A DNA stretch of 19,109 nucleotides from JBJXGC01 sp046154545 (GTDB lineage Bacteria; Chloroflexota; Dehalococcoidia; Tepidiformales; Tepidiformaceae): positions 1 to 19,109 of the forward strand of contig JBJXGC010000157.1 in the NCBI GenBank assembly GCA_046154545.1, read 5' to 3'. The translations under genes and the position numbers were made by a program. Below are positions 6,582 to 13,862 of this stretch, in pieces; within the stretch, counting starts at the first letter, position 1; every line of letters starts with the position of its first letter. Below the pieces are notes generated by a model that was not told where the DNA came from, did not search any database, and saw nothing but the letters and a program-made list of their open reading frames with translations.

Positions 6582-8636
6582 TCAGGAACTCTCTACCGCC
6601 GGCCGGACCGGGAGCACCACCGTGAAGACCGTGCCGTTGGCCGGCTCGCTATCGACGCGGATGGCGCCACCGTGGCCGCGGACCATCCCGAGCACCGCCG
6701 CGAGGCCGAGGCCGCGCCCCGTGAACTTCGTGGTGAAGAACGGGTCGAAGATCCGTGCAACGGTCGCTTCATCCATGCCCGCTCCGGAGTCAGAGACTTC
6801 GATGGCGGCGTAGATACCCGGCGGGGGCGTCGCGGGGAGGTACCCCTGGTCTTCGAGTTCGCCGGCACGCATGTCCAAGAGGCCCGCGCTCACGCTGATT
6901 TCGCCCTGGTCCGTCCCGATCGCTTCGGATGCATTGATGATCAGGTTCATCAGCACCTGGCGCAGCTGCGTGGGGTCCCCATCGACGAGGGGGATCCCCT
7001 CGGCCAGGTCGCAGACGACCTCCACCCCCGGCGGCAGAGCGACGCGCAGGAGGTCAAGCGTCTCGCTCACCAGCGGTGCGATCTCTATCGCTTCGATGGA
7101 AGCCTGCCCATGTCCTGTGTACGCGAGCATCTGGCGGGCGAGGTCTGCCGCTCGCCGGGCAGCGACCTTGATTTCGCCGATCGGCCCCACCGGTTCGTCC
7201 GCTGGCCCGAGGCTCATGAGGGCGAGGTCGGCGTTGCCCATGATCACGTGCAGGAGGTTGTTGAAGTCGTGGGCGACGCCGCCCGCCAGGACCACGAGGC
7301 TCTCCAGCTTTTCGGTGCGGAGCGCGTCGTGCTCGGCCTTGAACTGCTCCGTCATATCGCTGGCGACGCAGACCGCGCCGGTTACGCGGCCGTTGTCGCG
7401 GATCGGTGTCATCCGGAACTGGAAGATCTGGTCCCGGTAGGTGATGGAATCGACGACCTCCTCACCCTGAAGGGCACGGGCCGCCGCCCGCACGAGTGGG
7501 TGGCCTAGCGGGAAGACGGAGTTGATGTTCTGGCCGAGCGATGCCCCGGCCGCCGCCCCGAGTTCCGCGCCCGCCGCCCCCAGGGATGCCAGTGGGCGGC
7601 CCTCGGCCAGGGTGACCATGCCGTCCGCATCGATTGCGCTGAGGGAGACTGGCAGGTGGCGGACGACGGCGCGCAGGCGCTCCTCTGCCTCCCTGCGCGC
7701 CACCTCCGCCCGGGCGAGGGCATGGGCCGATTTCTGCTCTTCGGTGATGTCGTGGGCAATGGCCGCCGTGCCCATCAGCCGGCCGGCGCTGTCCCGCACG
7801 GGGAAGTCGGTCAGCCGCACGGTCACGAGGCGGCCATCTTTGGTGACACGCTCGGCCTTCGCTTCGCGAATCGCGCCACCGGTCATGAGGCGGCCCAGGC
7901 GGTCACTGCTGTTCACTCGTTCTTCGGAAGGCACGGTGATGGTGAGCGGCTGGCCCAGGGCCTCGCGGGCAGTCCATCCATAGAGCCGCTCTGCGCCGGG
8001 ATTCCAGGAGACGATGCGCCCTTCCATATCGCAACCCACGATCGCGTCGGCTGATGAATCGACCATCGCGGCCAGGCGAGCGAGGGTCTCCTCTCGCCGG
8101 CGCTCTTCCCTGGAAGGTGGAAGCTGCTCCGCCGGCGCCGGGACGGCTGCGGCGAGCCCCGATGTGACGCCGCTCATCACCACGAGGTTCGCCCGCCGCC
8201 CGTCCAGGTTCAGCGTCTCGACGCGCGTATCGGCGGACACCACGCGTCCGTCTGAGCCGACGTAGCGGCGCCGTTCGGCGGCCGCTCCGGCCACGCGTAA
8301 GGAAGCCTGGTCGTCTGGATGGACGAGGTCGGCCAGGCTCTTGCGGAGGAGTTCGCCGCGGACGAACCCCGTGAGCGTGCAGCAGGCGTTGTTAACTTCG
8401 ATGATCGCCAATGACGGAGACTGGCAGATCAGCATCGGCTGAGGATTGCGGAAAAAGATCTCAGCGAAGAGGCCGGTGGCGTCGCTCTCAAGGCTCGCGG
8501 CGGCGCCGCCGAATCCCGTGATCTTCCGCTGCTCTCGTGCCTGGGCAATGGTCACCAGCAGCCTCCAATTCCGCGTGCGGAGCACCCGTCCAGCGCCAGC
8601 CCGGATTGCCTGGGAGGATTCGCGGTGCGACACCAT
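6582..8636 (-). CDS. Cytoplasmic sensor histidine kinase with three PAS domains
   Basis: A 684-residue soluble kinase with no transmembrane segment. PAS1 spans about 52-155 (NPQPMLICQ, VHPDDQ) and PAS2 about 185-300 (MVDSSADAIVGCDMEGRIVSWN, then GTAAIAHDITEEQK). A coiled coil at 300-322 leads to a divergent PAS3 at about 320-430. The phosphoacceptor His456 sits in LAGGVAHDFNNLLHVIMGNA, as in the HWE/NtrB-like H-box class. The ATPase boxes follow: N (NLIINASEAI, 564-573), G1 (DSGAGM, 616-621), F (FDPFFTTK, 630-637) and G2 (GRGLGLA, 640-646). The C-terminus ends right after the ATPase domain, so there is no attached receiver. No cognate response regulator is adjacent, so it is an orphan. The start ATG 8636 has GAGG four to five bases upstream. 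Ligand unknown. Confidence 0.95.
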   Translation of the reverse strand: MVSHRESSQAIRAGAGRVLRTRNWRLLVTIAQAREQRKITGFGGAAASLESDATGLFAEIFFRNPQPMLICQSPSLAIIEVNNACCTLTGFVRGELLRKSLADLVHPDDQASLRVAGAAAERRRYVGSDGRVVSADTRVETLNLDGRRANLVVMSGVTSGLAAAVPAPAEQLPPSREERRREETLARLAAMVDSSADAIVGCDMEGRIVSWNPGAERLYGWTAREALGQPLTITVPSEERVNSSDRLGRLMTGGAIREAKAERVTKDGRLVTVRLTDFPVRDSAGRLMGTAAIAHDITEEQKSAHALARAEVARREAEERLRAVVRHLPVSLSAIDADGMVTLAEGRPLASLGAAGAELGAAAGASLGQNINSVFPLGHPLVRAAARALQGEEVVDSITYRDQIFQFRMTPIRDNGRVTGAVCVASDMTEQFKAEHDALRTEKLESLVVLAGGVAHDFNNLLHVIMGNADLALMSLGPADEPVGPIGEIKVAARRAADLARQMLAYTGHGQASIEAIEIAPLVSETLDLLRVALPPGVEVVCDLAEGIPLVDGDPTQLRQVLMNLIINASEAIGTDQGEISVSAGLLDMRAGELEDQGYLPATPPPGIYAAIEVSDSGAGMDEATVARIFDPFFTTKFTGRGLGLAAVLGMVRGHGGAIRVDSEPANGTVFTVVLPVRPAVESS

Positions 8637-8738
8637 TAGGCCTCAGCCAGCGGCGACATCCCACTAGGAGAAACCCCTAAAGACGGGTGAGCGACACGAT
8701 CCACGAACGCGGGTCCGGCTCCCCCCGCGGTGGGCGCA

Positions 8739-9479
8739 TCAGCCGATGACGAGCGTCCCGTCCATCTCCCATGCCAGGACCTCTGCACCGCCGGTACCGG
8801 CCGTGAGCGCCAGGCCCCCCGCCAGCGTCAGGCGCGCCGCGTCGCCTTCGGCGAGTATGCCCATCTCCGGGCCCGCCACTTCGCCGCGGGCGACGAAGAG
8901 GTGCACGAAGGGCGCCTCCGGGAGGCGGACCGTCTCATTCGCCTTCAGCCGCGCCGCCCAGAGCACGGCGCCCTCTTGCCGGATCGAGATCGCGGCGTCG
9001 TGGCCGCGGCCTGAGGCCACCGGCACGAACCCGCCGCGGGCCAGTTCACTGTTGATGTCGAGCTGGGCGTAGGCCGGCCGCACCCGCTCCTCATCCGGCA
9101 CCACCCACATCTGGACGAGGTGGACTTCGGTGGCGCTGGTGGCGTTGATTTCCGAGTGAAGGATGCCCGACCCGGCGCTCATCCGTTGGGCGAGGCCCGG
9201 GTAGATCAGACCGCTATTTCCCTGGGAATCCTTGTGTTCGAGCTCCCCTTCGAGCACCCAGGTCACGATCTCCATGTCCCTGTGCGGGTGCGTGCTGAAG
9301 CCGCTCCCCGGCGCGATCCGGTCGTCGTTGCTCACGAGGAGGAGGCCAAAGTGCTGGTTGCCCGGTTCGTACTGCCCACCAAACGAGAACGAGTGGCGCG
9401 AGTCGAGCCAGTCGATCCGGGTGGCGAGGCGGTCCGCGGAGCGGCGGATGTCGATCGTGGGCTCAATGGTGGCGGGCAT
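8739..9479 (-). CDS. Pirin-family bicupin protein
   Basis: A 246-residue bicupin of the pirin/YhaK type. The metal ligands are in the N-terminal cupin: His64 and His66 in THPHRDMEIVTWVLEGELEH, then His108 and Glu110 in SAGSGILHSEI. The C-terminal cupin (about 165-246) keeps the fold but no ligand set. Family members bind iron; some act as quercetin 2,3-dioxygenases and others as redox-responsive regulators, and the sequence does not decide between these. ATG 9479 is supported by AGGAG about eight to ten bases upstream. It is divergent from a MarR regulator with 105 bp between starts, so that regulator probably controls it, perhaps in response to phenolics or oxidants. Confidence 0.93.
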   Translation of the reverse strand: MPATIEPTIDIRRSADRLATRIDWLDSRHSFSFGGQYEPGNQHFGLLLVSNDDRIAPGSGFSTHPHRDMEIVTWVLEGELEHKDSQGNSGLIYPGLAQRMSAGSGILHSEINATSATEVHLVQMWVVPDEERVRPAYAQLDINSELARGGFVPVASGRGHDAAISIRQEGAVLWAARLKANETVRLPEAPFVHLFVARGEVAGPEMGILAEGDAARLTLAGGLALTAGTGGAEVLAWEMDGTLVIG

Positions 9480-9496
9480 TGATCGTTTCTCCTATC

Positions 9497-9507
9497 GTTG
9501 CGTCAAC
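9497..9507. promoter_or_regulatory. Inverted repeat in the pirin/MarR divergent region
   Basis: GTTG-CGT-CAAC lies 18 bases upstream of the pirin start, where a repressor would block transcription or initiation. Candidate operator for the adjacent MarR protein. Confidence 0.3.
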
Positions 9508-9531
9508 AACTATATCATGCACCCGGGCCCT

Positions 9532-9543
9532 TTGCGCGTGCAA
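9532..9543. promoter_or_regulatory. Near-palindrome, candidate MarR operator
   Basis: TTGCGCGTGCAA is a 12-base near-palindrome (one mismatched pair) midway between the divergent starts, with the TTGC...GCAA ends often seen in MarR-family operators. Confidence 0.4.
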
Positions 9544-9584
9544 TAACGTTGGTGCGAACATCACTGACACATGGCAATCTCGAT

Positions 9585-10124
9585 ATGACCGCGGCTCGCC
9601 CTCTCTCCCCGGCCCAGGAGCTCCCAACCACCTCGCAGGTGGCTGGCTGGCGTGCCTTCCTTACGGCCCACGCCCGCGTTATCGCTGTCCTTGAGCGCGA
9701 ACTCCTGGTCGAACGGGGTATGCCCGTGGCCTGGTACGACGTGCTTGTGGTCCTCTCTGAGTCGCCCGAAAACCGCCTGCGGATGCACGACGTGGCCAGT
9801 GCGGTGATTCTCAGCCGGGCCGGCCTCACTCGTCTCATCGACCGCATGGCTGGCGCCGCCCTCGTCGAACGGGTCCCCTGCGAAGACGACCGCCGGGGGA
9901 CCTTCGTCAACATGACAGCGGCGGGCCGGGCCGCGCTCGATGCAGCCTCACCGGTCCATCTCCGCGGCATCCGCGAGCACTTCACGCAGTACCTCAGTGA
10001 CGATGAGCTGGGCCTGCTGGAGCGCGCGCTGGGACGCGTTGTGGCGGCGATCCCGGGCGCATCGGCCAAAGCCTCGGGGCCCCCGCCGTCCATGCCCCGG
10101 CCCGGCGCGCCCGGGCGGCGGTGA
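9585..10124 (+). CDS. MarR-family transcriptional regulator
   Basis: A 179-residue winged-helix regulator from ATG 9585. The DNA-binding core is MHDVASAVILSRAGLTRLIDRMAGAALVERVPCEDDRRGTFVNMTAAGRAAL (67-118 overall), with helix-turn-helix, recognition helix SRAGLTRLIDRM and the wing with the conserved D-DRR. Flanking helices (17-45, 125-160) form the dimer interface. Cys99 in the wing is the only Cys and might be redox-sensitive, but this is speculative. The frame is open upstream to an ATG at 9498, yet the region between carries the likely operators and no family similarity, so 9585 is preferred. The ribosome site is weak. It probably regulates the divergent pirin gene and itself. Confidence 0.92.
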   Translation: MTAARPLSPAQELPTTSQVAGWRAFLTAHARVIAVLERELLVERGMPVAWYDVLVVLSESPENRLRMHDVASAVILSRAGLTRLIDRMAGAALVERVPCEDDRRGTFVNMTAAGRAALDAASPVHLRGIREHFTQYLSDDELGLLERALGRVVAAIPGASAKASGPPPSMPRPGAPGRR

Positions 10125-10248
10125 AGTAGGGCAGTTCGTCCTTGTACCCTAGCTCCTCTTCCTCGAGGCAGAGTCGGCCAGGCCGGCGGCCCAGCGCTGG
10201 AACTCTGGCTCTTTCACCGCGAGGACAACCAGCTCAGCGTGCCGTCTT

Positions 10249-10264
10249 CGTGAAGTATTTCACA
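10249..10264. promoter_or_regulatory. CRP/FNR-family-like binding site upstream of the response regulator
   Basis: CGTGAAGTATTTCACA contains the perfect palindrome GTGAA-GTAT-TTCAC. Its centre (10256.5) is about 62 bases before the start predicted from the TATAAT at 10307-10312, close to the class I activator position (-61.5) known for CRP. Confidence 0.5.
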
Positions 10265-10306
10265 GACATGTAACCGGGATGGCGGGCTTCACGCCCCGAT
10301 CACGCC

Positions 10307-10312
10307 TATAAT
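10307..10312 (+). promoter_or_regulatory. -10 element of the response regulator gene
   Basis: A perfect TATAAT, 26 bases before ATG 10339. The sequence 17 bases upstream (GGGCTT) is a poor -35, which fits dependence on an activator such as one bound at 10249-10264. Confidence 0.5.
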
Positions 10313-10338
10313 CGGCGAAACGCCCTGGGGGCCGCGCG

Positions 10339-11022
10339 ATGCGGACCGTCTTTCTTGTCACCCGTCACCAGGATATCTCCCGTCTCGGCCCGGCCCTCGA
10401 GCGGGCCGGCCTGACGGCGCCCGTCATACCCCCTGAACGGCTTGCCGCCGATGACCTCGCCCCGCGCGCCGACGTCGCCGTGCTTGATTTCCGCGATGTC
10501 CCGGTCGTCGCCTTCAGCGTCCTCAGTGGCCCCCTCGGCGAGCAGGGGGTTGCGATCATCGCCCTCGTCGGCGATGAACAGCTCGACCGGATCACCCCGG
10601 ACCTCGCTATCGACGACTTTGTGGTACTCCCCGCCACGGCGGCTGAACTGGCACGGCGAATCGAACGCGCACTCTGGCGCAAGCACGGCATCGACAGCGA
10701 GAACTTCGTGCGCTGTGGCGACCTTACGCTCGACCTTTCGAACTACCGAGTAACCGTCAGCGACAATGCGCTCGTCCTCACCTTCAAGGAGTACGAACTG
10801 CTCCGCTTCCTCGCCATGAACGCAGGCCGCGTGTTCACCCGCGAACAGCTCTTGAACCGCGTCTGGGGATACGACTACTTCGGCGGGGCGCGGACGGTCG
10901 ATGTCCACATCCGGCGTATCCGCTCGAAGATCGAGATAAACGGGCACGCCTTTATCGAGACCGTCCGCAACGTCGGCTACCGGCTGGTGGCTGAAGCGCG
11001 CAAGGACGATGTCGATACCTGA
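10339..11022 (+). CDS. OmpR-family response regulator with degenerate receiver
   Basis: A 227-residue protein. The C-terminal half (about 125-220) is a standard OmpR/PhoB winged helix: LTFKEYELLRFLAMNAGRVFTREQLLNRVWG, then RTVDVHIRRIRSKIE and VRNVGYRLV. The N-terminal half has receiver length, and Asp50 (AVLDFRD) is in the place of the phosphoacceptor. However, the acidic pair after beta-1 is missing (VFLVTRHQDI) and the conserved Lys after beta-5 is replaced (VVLPATAAEL). Phosphorylation by the usual chemistry is therefore unlikely, as in GlnR-type atypical receivers; control may be by dimer state, ligand or transcription. No kinase is adjacent. It is convergent with the Roadblock operon, with 28 bp between stops, so any functional link is only positional. 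Confidence 0.9.
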   Translation: MRTVFLVTRHQDISRLGPALERAGLTAPVIPPERLAADDLAPRADVAVLDFRDVPVVAFSVLSGPLGEQGVAIIALVGDEQLDRITPDLAIDDFVVLPATAAELARRIERALWRKHGIDSENFVRCGDLTLDLSNYRVTVSDNALVLTFKEYELLRFLAMNAGRVFTREQLLNRVWGYDYFGGARTVDVHIRRIRSKIEINGHAFIETVRNVGYRLVAEARKDDVDT

Positions 11023-11050
11023 CCCCCGGCCAGGAAGACCATCGCCGCTG

Positions 11051-11869
11051 TCAGGCCGCCTGCGCCCGCAGCCACTTGATCATCGCCTGCTGGAACCCGG
11101 CGCGCCGTACGTCCTCCCGGATGTCGTTGGCGACCAGCTCGACGAGCCGGGAGACCTTGTCCTTGGGAAAGGCCTGCTCAGACTCGCCCAGGGCCGCGAG
11201 CGCGTCATCGATCACCACCGGGGCCATCGGGCCCATGGCCGTGGCCGTGGCCCGGGTCAGTTCCGTGAAGAACGCCTGATTCACGACGGGCGCCGACGGC
11301 TGTGGGACGAGAGCTGCGACCGCCGCCGCATCCGCCGCGAAGGTGACAAGCCCCTCTTCGCAAAGGCGATGGAGCAGGCGGGCGAACGCGTACTCCTCCA
11401 TATTCAGCGCCTGCGCCAGCTCCACCACCGATGTCCGGCCATCGACGTGGGTCATGAGTTGCCACTCGGCGGGACTGAGCGTGATATCGTCGCGCGGGCG
11501 CGCACGGGTGAGGTGGGGCGCCGCCGAAGGCGAAGGGATGACCTTCATGATCGTGACCCGCTCCTCGGCCTCGTCCTTACAGATTTCGAGGAGTTCGGCC
11601 GTGGCGAGCAGGATGGTCTTGTCGGGCGCCGGTACGCGGGGTTCGAAACTGAAGTTGCCCGTGGGCCAGGTCATGATGGCCACAAGGGCCGACCGCCCCG
11701 CTTCGTCGGGCGTGGCGGCGTGGACGATCGCGCCGCCCTCGACGAAGATGTCGGCCCGGCGCGTGCCGTCGGAAAGCGCGATGCGCCCCGTCTGGCTGGC
11801 CGAGCTTAACATACTGAGCACATCAGCCAATGGCCATTGAGCCAGGCTGCCGTTGAGTCCTTCGCGCAT
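11051..11869 (-). CDS. DUF4388 protein with winged-helix-like and helical C-terminal domains
   Basis: A 272-residue protein, last gene of the five-gene operon. Residues 4-95 are DUF4388 (GLNGSLAQWPLADVLSMLSSASQTGRI, then VEGGAIVHAATPDEAGRSAL and PTGNFSFE), a domain common in gliding, motility and GTPase-linked systems. Residues 129-178 (LSPAEWQLMTHVDGRTSVVELAQAL, then LHRLCEEGLV) look like a winged helix. Residues 196-268 form a helical tail with TAMGPMAPVVIDDALAAL. ATG 11869 is chosen because AGGAGG lies eight bases upstream and DUF4388 begins at once; a longer frame from 11938 would overlap the preceding gene. Probably a cytosolic adaptor; no enzyme motif is seen. Confidence 0.88.
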   Translation of the reverse strand: MREGLNGSLAQWPLADVLSMLSSASQTGRIALSDGTRRADIFVEGGAIVHAATPDEAGRSALVAIMTWPTGNFSFEPRVPAPDKTILLATAELLEICKDEAEERVTIMKVIPSPSAAPHLTRARPRDDITLSPAEWQLMTHVDGRTSVVELAQALNMEEYAFARLLHRLCEEGLVTFAADAAAVAALVPQPSAPVVNQAFFTELTRATATAMGPMAPVVIDDALAALGESEQAFPKDKVSRLVELVANDIREDVRRAGFQQAMIKWLRAQAA

Positions 11870-11910
11870 AGTGATGTCCTCCTCCAGCGAACGGCGTCTG
11901 CCGCACGCTT

Positions 11911-12357
11911 CTATGTCCCCTGCGCCACAACGCGCCACGACCGCCAGGCGACCTCGTCCAGCGCGCCCTCTGTCAGCACCTGGCGGCGGACCGCCTTGCT
12001 CTTCGTGAGCCGCTTCTGATGCTGGCTGTTGCTGCGCCAGCCCACCACCGCGATATCGATGGCCATCCGCAGCATCGCCGTATCAACCACCGGCTGACAG
12101 ACCACAACGAGCACGGCCGGACCAATGTCCCGGGCGAACAGCCGCCCGGTGTCGAACGCGACCTCGATACGGTCCACCCGGTGGTTGGCCGCATCCATGG
12201 CGCCAAAGATCTGAGCGGCGACGCGGCCCGCCAGGGTCATGGTCTGGGTGGCCAGGACGGGCGGGTCCGAGGCCGCAATTACCTCGCCCGCGTTGTCGCA
12301 AACGAAGCCGCCTGCGACGCCGGAGACACCGCAAATGTCAAGTAGCTCGCGTTCCAT
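11911..12357 (-). CDS. Roadblock/LC7-like protein (second in operon)
   Basis: A 148-residue protein. Residues 1-105 have the Roadblock pattern: an N-terminal helix, GVAGGFVCDNAGEVIAAS (beta hairpin), a central helix (TLAGRVAAQIFGAM), then VDRIEVAFDTGRLFARDIG and AVLVVVCQPVVDTAMLRMAI. The basic tail (107-148: RSNSQHQKRLTKSKAVRRQ) is an extension beyond the usual about 120 residues and could touch membrane or nucleic acid. Roadblock proteins such as MglB dimerise and act on Ras-like GTPases (MglA), but no GTPase is in the window. The gene starts 14 bp after the upstream stop and ends 41 bp before the DUF4388 gene. Confidence 0.82.
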   Translation of the reverse strand: MERELLDICGVSGVAGGFVCDNAGEVIAASDPPVLATQTMTLAGRVAAQIFGAMDAANHRVDRIEVAFDTGRLFARDIGPAVLVVVCQPVVDTAMLRMAIDIAVVGWRSNSQHQKRLTKSKAVRRQVLTEGALDEVAWRSWRVVAQGT

Positions 12358-12371
12358 TTACCCACTTCCCA

Positions 12372-13418
12372 TCACGACACCAGGGTCTGGACAGAGAGCG
12401 GAAAGCTCGCCATTACGGCGGCATTCCGCCCACCAAGTTCGGCCAACTGGGCGTGGACACGCGTCTCGACATCAGGCCGTTTCAGCCGGAAGGCGAGCCG
12501 CGCGAGCGCGTCCTGGAGGCATTCGCCGAGCGCTTCGCTAAATTCGGCGGGCAACGGCCCGGCCCAGGTGACCGCGCCGTCGCGGTACTCAAATTCGGCC
12601 GCGAAGGGGTCCAGGAACGGGTAGGTGTCGGCGCGCTCCACGCGTGCTTCGCGGAAGGCAACCGCGAACAGGCCAGGCGGCCCCAGCGATTCGACGACGG
12701 CTTCGGCGACGCCAAGCATCTCGCTCCAGAACCCGACCACGTTCACCCCGGGCGCCACCAGCGCTTGCCGCGGCGCCAGGACTTGCTCCGCTCCCGCCGC
12801 CCCGGTGGACGGCCATGGCTCAACTTCAAGCGAGCCGCTGCCCGGCCGGTAGACGTTGAACCGCGCCCCCTGGGCGGCGGCGGCGGCCAGCGCCCGGGAG
12901 ACGGCATCCGGACCGGACGACGGCTGCCCGTCTTCGAGGAAGACGGCCGCGACGGCGGCGCCTTCGCGGAGGTAGATGGTGGCGGCTGCCCGGCCGCCAT
13001 CGATCGCGATATCGACGCAACCGGTGAGGCCATCGCCCTGCAATTTCGTGAGGAGCCCCTCCGGGCTCGTAAAGGCCGTGCTCAGGTCCCTGTGCACCAC
13101 CTCCCGCTGCTCGAGCGATACGATCAGGCGGACGAGGGCCGAATCGAGCTTGACCACATCGACCGTCCCGGTGCCCTGCTGGGCGCGGGCGGCGATCTCC
13201 GCGCGCGCCTCGCTCCCGGCAAGTTGGCCGCGCTCCGACCGCAACCAGGCGCTGCCGGCGCCCTGGGCTTCGAAGAGCACGGTCGCTTCAACGCCGGCGT
13301 CGCTGAAGTTGGCATAACCGCTGAGCCCGCGTTCCTTGAGGTCGGCCAGCAGTCCGTCGAAATTCGTGAAAGAGGTGGGCAGGCCCGCATGCAGGACCTC
13401 GTCTCGTGGCAAGATCAT
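12372..13418 (-). CDS. Protein with two tandem DUF4388-like repeats
   Basis: A 348-residue protein. Residues about 12-90 and 112-191 are two copies of one unit. Each opens with T(S/A)FT followed by (D/E)GLL and a short helix, then GL(S/T)G at residues 31-34 and 130-133, a hydrophobic beta region (EATVLFEAQGAGSAWL; AATIYLREGAAVAAVF), and an Ala-rich helix leading into a strand. The pattern is that of DUF4388, although the units are divergent. Residues 215-348 form a third, mostly helical domain (NVVGFWSEMLGVAEAVVESLGP, then EFSEALGECLQDALARLAF), which may be equivalent to the tail of the neighbouring DUF4388 protein. No transmembrane segment or enzyme motif is present. It is 31 bp after the Roadblock gene and 14 bp before the next. 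The ribosome site is weak (GGGGAAGAAAG). Role: scaffold or receptor-coupling protein, inferred from context. Confidence 0.75.
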   Translation of the reverse strand: MILPRDEVLHAGLPTSFTNFDGLLADLKERGLSGYANFSDAGVEATVLFEAQGAGSAWLRSERGQLAGSEARAEIAARAQQGTGTVDVVKLDSALVRLIVSLEQREVVHRDLSTAFTSPEGLLTKLQGDGLTGCVDIAIDGGRAAATIYLREGAAVAAVFLEDGQPSSGPDAVSRALAAAAAQGARFNVYRPGSGSLEVEPWPSTGAAGAEQVLAPRQALVAPGVNVVGFWSEMLGVAEAVVESLGPPGLFAVAFREARVERADTYPFLDPFAAEFEYRDGAVTWAGPLPAEFSEALGECLQDALARLAFRLKRPDVETRVHAQLAELGGRNAAVMASFPLSVQTLVS

Positions 13419-13449
13419 CGTCGTTCTTTCTTCCCCGCGTGGTCAGCGG

Positions 13450-13836
13450 TCACTGGTATCGCCGCATAATGGTTTGAAGGCTTTGGACCGCCGCCTCGGG
13501 AGAGAGGCCATGGTCGAGTGAGACGACGAGGCCACCCTCACCGTAGGGGAGAAGGACGAAGTCCCCCTCCGGCCCCGCCATCGTGATCTGTTCCAGCTCG
13601 GCCCCGACGAGCATCCGGCCCATACCCCTGAGGTCTCCGCCGGGCGCGGTGAGGGCCGCGAGGCGTGCCTGGATGAGCGTGCACAGCGCCGCTTCACGGG
13701 CGGCATCGACCCTGGTGGCGGCGCCGATCGCACCCAGCTGCGGGTCACAGGCGACGACGCCCGTGACGCCATGCTCAAGGCTGATTGCGTGGACAAGCCG
13801 CTTCGCGGCGTCGGCGTCAGGGACGGTTCCGGCCAT
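13450..13836 (-). CDS. Roadblock/LC7-like protein (first in operon)
   Basis: A 128-residue single-domain protein of normal Roadblock length. It has an N-terminal helix (AAKRLVHAISLEHG), hairpin GVTGVVACDPQLGAIGAAT, central helix (REAALCTLIQARLAAL), strands LEQITMAGPEGDFVLLPYGEGGLVVSLDHG and final helix (EAAVQSLQTIMRRY). The central segment LEQITMAGPEGDFVLLPYG is a good match to the Roadblock core. ATG 13836 has GTGAGGA about six bases upstream. It starts 26 bp after the membrane sensor stop, which suggests it receives or relays the sensor signal. In Streptomyces conservons (CvnA sensor, CvnB Roadblock, CvnD GTPase) a Roadblock protein likewise follows the sensor. Confidence 0.82.
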   Translation of the reverse strand: MAGTVPDADAAKRLVHAISLEHGVTGVVACDPQLGAIGAATRVDAAREAALCTLIQARLAALTAPGGDLRGMGRMLVGAELEQITMAGPEGDFVLLPYGEGGLVVSLDHGLSPEAAVQSLQTIMRRYQ

Positions 13837-13862
13837 CGCGGGTCCTCACTCTCGTTCCGTGT

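Noticed and set aside
9571..9588. Five-codon upstream reading frame overlapping the MarR start (ATG at 9571, TGA at 9586-9588)
   Set aside because: The overlap is suggestive of coupling, but it has no ribosome site and is easily explained by chance.
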